Origin: JAHEME01 sp034435035
GTDB taxonomy: Bacteria > Chloroflexota > Anaerolineae > Aggregatilineales > UBA3940
Assembly (NCBI GenBank): GCA_034435035.1
Contig: DAOTXW010000054.1
Coordinates: 1 to 10,497, forward strand
Reading direction: 5' to 3'
Length of the DNA: 10,497 nucleotides
Shown here: one piece after another, positions 7,127 through 10,497 of the stretch
How positions within the stretch are numbered: position 1 is the stretch's first letter
How the letters are laid out: every line of letters starts with the position of its first letter
Notes under the pieces: generated by a model
Seen by the model: only the letters and a program-made list of their open reading frames with translations
Database searches by the model: none
What the model was told of the DNA's origin: nothing
Translations under genes and position numbers: made by a program

Positions 7127-7201
7127 TTAGAGGGACGCCTCAAGGGGACGCGGGCACGCCAGCGCGGCAGCGTCAGGTTCAAAACAGTCGATGAGCAGCA
7201 T
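7127..7201 (-). CDS. Possible 24-codon leader peptide
   Basis: An ATG at 7201 opens a 24-codon frame beginning MLLIDCFEPDAAALACPRP and ending with TAA at 7129-7127. AAAGGGGA (7218-7211) lies 9 nt upstream as a ribosome-binding site. It sits between a minus-strand promoter and an intrinsic terminator, where attenuation leader peptides occur. No run of one amino acid points to a specific signal. It could be chance in a structured RNA. Confidence 0.25.
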   Translation of the reverse strand: MLLIDCFEPDAAALACPRPLEASL

Positions 7202-7256
7202 GGGCGCCTTTCCCCTTTCTGGCCGATGAGGGCCTGTGTGGTAGACAGTGCCCCCA

Positions 7257-7286
7257 ACTGTAGCACAGTCTGCCGCCGGGAGTCAA
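7257..7286 (-). promoter_or_regulatory. Minus-strand promoter toward the HEAT gene
   Basis: Read on the minus strand, TTGACT (7286-7281) and TACAGT (7262-7257) are 18 bp apart, with TGC before the -10 (extended -10). Transcription should start near 7250, giving a leader of about 270 nt to the small ORF and 385 nt to the HEAT ATG. Confidence 0.65.
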
Positions 7287-7347
7287 GGGTCTTTTCCCCG
7301 GTTTTGCGGATCGCCGGGCGGCCCCTCTTTCGTTTTGCCGGCGGCCG

Positions 7348-7356
7348 TGTTACAGT
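7348..7356 (+). promoter_or_regulatory. Extended -10 promoter of the sensor kinase
   Basis: TGTTACAGT at 7348-7356 is an extended -10 box of the same form as the divergent minus-strand promoter. TTTCGT at 7328-7333 is the only -35 candidate, at 17 bp, and is weak. The predicted start falls at or next to the kinase ATG at 7364. Confidence 0.5.
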
Positions 7357-7363
7357 GATCTAT

Positions 7364-8581
7364 ATGGAGATCAGCAGCCTGATCGTGATCGTGATAGCGG
7401 GCGTCGCGCTGGCCGGCTGGGGGGCGGCCTGGCTGCAAAACCGCGCCCTGCAGGCGCGGGTCGCCTACCTGATCGCCCGCGTCGTCAACCGGCAGGCCAT
7501 CGAGGCGCAGCTGGCCGCCCGGCAGGCGGATCTTTCGGCGCTGGAGGCGCTCAGCGAAGTGTCCTTCAATGCCCTCCTGCTGGTCAACCCCAACCATCAG
7601 ATCCTCACCCTGAACACCGCCGCCCGCGAGCTGTTCGGGCTGCCGTCCAGAGGCTCGCTGAGTGAGGGAACGGTGCTGTCGGTCACCCGGCAGCATGAGA
7701 TCGACGATCTGGTGGCAGCCATGCTGACCAGCGACGAACCCGAGATCAGCGATCAGGTCACCCTGCAGGGGCGGCCCTTCCGCATCCGGGCGCTGCGCAG
7801 CGGCAGCGGGCCGGGGGTGCGCGTCGCGCTGGCGCTGGAGGACGTCACCGAGCTGCAGCGGCTGGGCCGCGCCCGGCGCGATATGGTCGCCAATATCTCG
7901 CATGAGCTGCGCACCCCGATCACCTCGATCGGGCTGCTGGTCGATACGCTGCTGCGGGGGGTGATCGGCGACCCGGCCCGCGCCGCCCCGCTGGTCGAGA
8001 AGATCGCGCTGGAAAACGAAACCCTCAAGCAGATGGCCCAGGAGCTGCTCGATCTGGCGATGATCGAGTCGGGGCGGGCCGAGTTCCGGCTGCTGCCGGT
8101 CAACCTGGAGGCCATCACCGCCGATGCCATTGGCCGGCTGGCCGAGCTGGCCGGGCGCAAGGGCCTGACCCTGAGCAGCCGCATCCCGCCGGGGGTGCTG
8201 GTGCTGGCAGATTCCGAGCAGGTGATCCGGGTGCTGACCAACCTGCTGCACAACGCCATCAAATTCACCGCCGAAGGCGGCTATATCGCCATCACCGCTG
8301 ACCCCGGCCCGGAGTGGGTGACGATCTGTGTGGCGGATACCGGCCCGGGCATCCCGGCTGCCGAGCGTGAACGGGTCTTCGAGCGTTTCTACCGCTCCGA
8401 CCGGGCCCGCATGGGCGCCGGAACGGGGCTGGGGCTGGCCATCGCCAAGCACATCATTGAGGCGCACGGCGGCCACATCCGCGCCGACGATCCGCCCACT
8501 GACCCCGAGCGGGCGGGGCTGCCGCCCGGTGCGCTGGTAGGCGCGTATCTATGCTTCACGCTGCCTGCCGCCGACTCCTGA
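7364..8581 (+). CDS. Membrane-anchored PAS sensor histidine kinase
   Basis: A 405-residue kinase of the PhoR-like type. One N-terminal membrane segment (residues 5-23) is followed by a short linker helix, a PAS domain (about 60-165), HisKA with RRDMVANISHELRTPITS (phospho-acceptor His180), and HATPase_c with N box NLLHNAIKF (293-301), G1 DTGPGI (325-330), F box FERFYRSD and G2 GAGTGLGLAI (351-360). All catalytic motifs are present. No periplasmic sensor loop is seen, so the signal is probably cytoplasmic or intramembrane. No response regulator lies beside it. The ATG at 7364 is chosen because it begins the membrane helix; upstream in-frame sequence is non-coding in character. There is no ribosome-binding site, and the -10 box lies 8 nt before the ATG, suggesting leaderless translation. 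Confidence 0.93.
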   Translation: MEISSLIVIVIAGVALAGWGAAWLQNRALQARVAYLIARVVNRQAIEAQLAARQADLSALEALSEVSFNALLLVNPNHQILTLNTAARELFGLPSRGSLSEGTVLSVTRQHEIDDLVAAMLTSDEPEISDQVTLQGRPFRIRALRSGSGPGVRVALALEDVTELQRLGRARRDMVANISHELRTPITSIGLLVDTLLRGVIGDPARAAPLVEKIALENETLKQMAQELLDLAMIESGRAEFRLLPVNLEAITADAIGRLAELAGRKGLTLSSRIPPGVLVLADSEQVIRVLTNLLHNAIKFTAEGGYIAITADPGPEWVTICVADTGPGIPAAERERVFERFYRSDRARMGAGTGLGLAIAKHIIEAHGGHIRADDPPTDPERAGLPPGALVGAYLCFTLPAADS

Positions 8582-8683
8582 TCCCCCGCCGGCGACTTTT
8601 CCCCCGGCCCGTTACTTTTCGCGCCCTCCCGCGACTATCTTCATGAACGTCCGTGATTATTTATTGTGCAACAGGAGTATCTG

Positions 8684-9511
8684 ATGCGACGTATCCCCTT
8701 CCCTTCAGCGGCCCGGCTGATCCTGCTGATCATCCTGGCGCCGGGGCTGCTGTCAGCCTGTAATTTCGGGCCGGGCAGCCCGCAGGAAATGCGCGAGCTG
8801 TCCGGGACCGTCGAGTCGATCGACGGCTCGACGTGGATCGTTAACGGGCAGATAGTGAAGTTCCCTGAGGGTTTCGAGATTCCCAAGAACGTGCGGGTGG
8901 GCGACAGGATCCGGCTGCAGGTTGAGGTCGCGGATGACGGATCCCTGACGGCTGTCTCTCTGCAGATGGCAGACAGCCCGGATGACAGCAGCCTGGCCGA
9001 GCCAACCGATGAGCCGGACGAGGGCGCCAGCGACAGCGGCCTGGACGACACAGCCGGCGCCAGCGACAGCAGCGCTGAACCCGCGGACGACGCCAGCGAC
9101 AGCGACAGCCGCGACGACTCCGCGGACGACGACGCGAACGACGACGCGAGCTATAGCCCTGGCAATTACGATGAGGATTCATCCGACGACAGTGCGAATG
9201 ACAGCGATGACGATTCGTCCGGCGATGACGACACTGCCAGCACCGGCACGGTCGTGATCGACACCGATCAGGATGGCATCAGCGACGACGTGGATAACTG
9301 CGACTTCGCGGCCAACCCGGATCAGAGCGACTCCGACGGCGACAGCTCCGGCGACGCCTGCGATGACGGCGGCAGCGGCAGCGACGATGGCGGCAGCGAC
9401 GATGGCGGCGGCGATGATGGCGACGGCGGCGACGGCAGCAGCGACGACGGCGGCGGCGATGACGGCGGCGGCGATGACGGCGGCGGCGACGACGGCGGCA
9501 GCGACGACTAA
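8684..9511 (+). CDS. Lipoprotein with DUF5666-like domain and thrombospondin type 3 repeat
   Basis: A 275-residue secreted lipoprotein of unknown role. The signal peptide ends in the lipobox LSAC with lipidated Cys26. Residues 39-95 (SGTVESIDGSTWIVNGQ to TAVSLQM) form a small beta domain resembling DUF5666. Residues 96-190 are an Asp/Ser-rich, highly acidic linker. Residues 193-228 are one thrombospondin type 3 repeat (DTDQDGISDDVDNC and DSDGDSSGDACDD), a calcium-binding motif with a likely Cys206-Cys226 disulfide. The tail is GGGDD/GGSDD repeats ending exactly at the stop. AGGAG (8673-8677) lies 6 nt before the ATG; GTG at 8666 is rejected as start. It probably sits on the outer face of the membrane and binds calcium. 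It lies upstream of an ECF sigma factor. Confidence 0.85.
   Translation: MRRIPFPSAARLILLIILAPGLLSACNFGPGSPQEMRELSGTVESIDGSTWIVNGQIVKFPEGFEIPKNVRVGDRIRLQVEVADDGSLTAVSLQMADSPDDSSLAEPTDEPDEGASDSGLDDTAGASDSSAEPADDASDSDSRDDSADDDANDDASYSPGNYDEDSSDDSANDSDDDSSGDDDTASTGTVVIDTDQDGISDDVDNCDFAANPDQSDSDGDSSGDACDDGGSGSDDGGSDDGGGDDGDGGDGSSDDGGGDDGGGDDGGGDDGGSDD
9362..9508 (+). repeat. Gly/Asp-coding tandem repeat
   Basis: GGC/GAY/AGC triplet repeats encode GGSDD and GGGDD units. The last 60 bases (9449-9508) are four consecutive 15-bp units GGCGGCGGCGATGAC, the third with GAC GAC and the fourth GGCGGCAGCGACGAC, running straight into TAA. The repeat stays in frame, so copy-number change would alter tail length without breaking the gene. 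Confidence 0.85.
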
Positions 9512-9536
9512 TCCTTTGCAGACTGACTGACCCACC

Positions 9537-9582
9537 GGGCGGCCAGCCGGCACAGGAATCGAATCCGCCGGGCTGGCCGCCC
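9537..9582 (+). terminator. Hairpin terminator after the lipoprotein gene
   Basis: GGGCGGCCAGCC (9537-9548) pairs perfectly over 12 bp with GGCTGGCCGCCC (9571-9582) around a 22-nt loop, 26 nt after the stop. No T run follows directly (TGCACGTTAAG), so it may be a weak terminator, usable in both directions, or an mRNA 3'-end stabiliser. Confidence 0.55.
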
Positions 9583-9597
9583 TGCACGTTAAGAAAC

Positions 9598-9627
9598 CTG
9601 CCAGCGGGCAGCCAGATGCGGTACACT
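9598..9627 (+). promoter_or_regulatory. Candidate promoter of the ECF sigma gene
   Basis: CTGCCA (9598-9603) and GGTACACT with TACACT at 9622-9627 are 18 bp apart. An imperfect palindrome CTACGTG-T-CATGTAG (9626-9640) overlaps the end of the -10 box and the expected start near 9634 and could be an operator. The leader to the GTG start is about 105 nt. Confidence 0.45.
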
Positions 9628-9637
9628 ACGTGTCATG

Positions 9638-9668
9638 TAGCGGAAGCCCCGCCCTGAAGGCAGGGGGG
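9638..9668 (+). mobile_element. Possible remnant of an IS200/IS605 end
   Basis: TAGCGGAAGCCCCGCCC followed by TGAAGGCAGGGG forms a hairpin, GCC/GGC plus CCCC/GGGG with a bulged A. It resembles the terminal hairpin (AGCGGAAGCCCCGCCC... GGGCGGGG) that I recall at the ends of IS200/IS605-family elements and their omega RNAs. No transposase or TnpB gene is present in this window, so at most it is a relic or a coincidental leader hairpin. Confidence 0.3.
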
Positions 9669-9739
9669 CCTGCGAAACACGTATCAGACGGGCGGGCAGC
9701 CGATCCGACCCCGCACCTCGACCGACAAGGATGCCTTTC

Positions 9740-10288
9740 GTGCAGGATGAGCTCGCCCTACTGGCGCGCGCGCGCCGGCTGGAGCCCGACGCACTCGCCG
9801 AGATCCACGACCGCTATTACGGGCCGATCTACCGCTTTCTGGCGCTGCGGGTCGGCGACCCCCAGGCGGCGGAGGACCTCACCAGCGAGGTGTTCATGCG
9901 CCTGCTCAGCGCCCTGCGCGACCGCAGCGCGCCGCAGAACACGCTGCAGGGCTGGCTGTATGGCGTGGCGGCCCGCGTCGCCAGCGACTATCACCGGCAG
10001 CACTACCGCGCTCCTCAGGTGGAGCTGGACGACTCGCTGCCCGCGGGCACAGACAGCCCGCTGGAACTGCTGGAAGCCAGCCTGACCCGCGAGGCGCTGC
10101 TGCAGGCCATCGGCGAGCTGACCGGCGAGCAGCAAACTGTGATCGCCCTGCGCTTCGGCAGCGACCTGTCGATCCGCGAGGTAGCAGAGCATATGGGCAA
10201 GACAGAAGGAGCCATCAAGCAGCTGCAGGCCCGCGCCCTGGCGGCGCTGGCGCGGCGGCTGGCAGCGGAGCCGGGCGATGGATCGTAA
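9740..10288 (+). CDS. ECF-type RNA polymerase sigma factor
   Basis: A sigma-70 family ECF factor of about 182 residues. Region 2 spans DALAEIHDRYYGPIYRFL through AAEDLTSEVFMRLLSAL (core-polymerase and -10 binding), and region 4 spans GELTGEQQTVIALRFGSDLS and IREVAEHMGKTEGAIKQLQ (helix-turn-helix for the -35). No region 3 or C-terminal extension is present. GTG at 9740 is preferred over ATG at 9731 because AAGGA (9727-9731) is 8 nt upstream of the GTG but overlaps the ATG; the choice alters only three residues. The gene overlaps the next one by 11 nt, so sigma factor and partner are probably translationally coupled. Confidence 0.93.
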   Translation: MQDELALLARARRLEPDALAEIHDRYYGPIYRFLALRVGDPQAAEDLTSEVFMRLLSALRDRSAPQNTLQGWLYGVAARVASDYHRQHYRAPQVELDDSLPAGTDSPLELLEASLTREALLQAIGELTGEQQTVIALRFGSDLSIREVAEHMGKTEGAIKQLQARALAALARRLAAEPGDGS

Positions 10289-10497
10289 CCGGGAAGCCAT
10301 CCTCACAGCCTGCCTGGCCGGCCTCGAAGCGGGCGAGCCGCTGGAGGCCATCCTGGCGCACTACCCCGATGACGCCGAGGCCCTGCGCCCGGCCCTGCGG
10401 GCGGCGCTGGCGCTGACCCGTCTGCGCCCGGAGCCTGTCCCGGCTGCCGAGGCGCGCTCACGGGCGGCCTTCCTGGCCCGCGCGGGCGAGATGCGGG
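10278..10497 (+). CDS. DUF5667-like sigma-partner protein, 5' part
   Basis: The window ends inside this gene; 73 codons are visible. The product begins MDRNREAILTACLAGLEAGE and continues PLEAILAHYPDDAEALRPAL, then ARSRAAFLARAGEMR. This pattern (a short helix, an LEAGEPLEAIL motif, YPxxAExLRPxL, and an AxxRxxFLxxA helix) matches the N-terminus of DUF5667 proteins found after ECF sigma genes in Chloroflexota and Actinobacteria, which are presumed anti-sigma or membrane partners. GGAG at 10267-10270 lies 7 nt before the ATG, inside the sigma gene. A membrane span, expected later, cannot be seen. Confidence 0.75.
   Translation, partial: MDRNREAILTACLAGLEAGEPLEAILAHYPDDAEALRPALRAALALTRLRPEPVPAAEARSRAAFLARAGEMR

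Noticed and set aside
7064..7255. Minus-strand RNA as 6S RNA, SRP RNA, tmRNA or RNase P RNA
   Set aside because: The size fits 6S RNA, but I could not fold a closed long stem with a central bubble, and the signature sequences of SRP RNA, tmRNA and RNase P are absent.
7115..7363. 83-codon upstream extension of the sensor kinase frame
   Set aside because: It runs through the divergent promoter region and has no recognisable domain; the membrane helix begins at the ATG 7364.
8973..9508. Possible CRISPR array or DNA satellite
   Set aside because: The repeats have no unique spacers and read in frame as Asp/Ser/Gly-rich protein, so they are protein low-complexity sequence.
9555..9566. T-arm-like sequence (ATCGAATCC) inside the loop of the 9537-9582 hairpin
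   Set aside because: No flanking T stem, anticodon arm or acceptor pairing supports a tRNA.

Overview
The window is a GC-rich bacterial chromosome segment carrying the translation/transcription core cluster tRNA-Thr, tRNA-Tyr, tRNA-Thr, tuf, rpmG, tRNA-Trp, secE, nusG, rplK, rplA, rplJ, rplL, followed by an accessory region. The style suggests a member of the Chloroflexota (Anaerolineae-like). The reasons are a NusG with a long acidic N-terminal extension, rplL followed by a terminator and a convergent gene instead of rpoB, HEAT-repeat and thrombospondin-type-3 proteins, and an ECF sigma factor overlapping a gene whose start resembles DUF5667 proteins. This assignment is an inference from gene content; no database was searched.

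Positions 1-2219: a promoter (TTGACC, 17 bp, TACAAT) fires almost directly into tRNA-Thr(UGU). tRNA-Tyr(GUA) and tRNA-Thr(GGU) follow, with an AT-rich cluster of AATGAACAAT inverted repeats between them. Then come tuf (EF-Tu), a GC hairpin, rpmG (54 codons, zinc-finger L33), and tRNA-Trp(CCA) behind a second strong promoter. The order matches the E. coli thrU-tyrU-glyT-thrT-tufB / secE-nusG-rplKAJL block, minus tRNA-Gly.

Positions 2220-6010: secE and nusG, then rplK-rplA, then rplJ-rplL. The rplJL pair has its own promoter and a roughly 200-nt leader with a terminator hairpin and a duplicated 10-mer that could form a mutually exclusive antiterminator. rplL ends at a strong intrinsic terminator, so rpoBC is not directly downstream.

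Positions 6011-8590: a minus-strand HEAT-repeat protein and a plus-strand PAS/HisKA/HATPase sensor kinase are transcribed divergently from a roughly 500-bp intergenic region. On the minus strand this region holds a promoter, a possible 24-codon leader ORF, an intrinsic terminator and a 42-codon Arg-rich ORF overlapping the HEAT start. This looks like an attenuated leader or a free small RNA. The kinase has an extended -10 box only 8 nt before its ATG, suggesting a leaderless mRNA.

Positions 8590-10497: a lipoprotein with a DUF5666-like domain, an Asp/Ser linker, one thrombospondin type 3 calcium-binding repeat and a Gly/Asp tandem-repeat tail. It is followed by a hairpin terminator, a short sequence resembling an IS200/IS605 terminal hairpin, an ECF sigma factor, and the start of its overlapping partner gene, cut by the window edge. 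The lipoprotein, sigma factor and partner may form a cell-surface sensing module.
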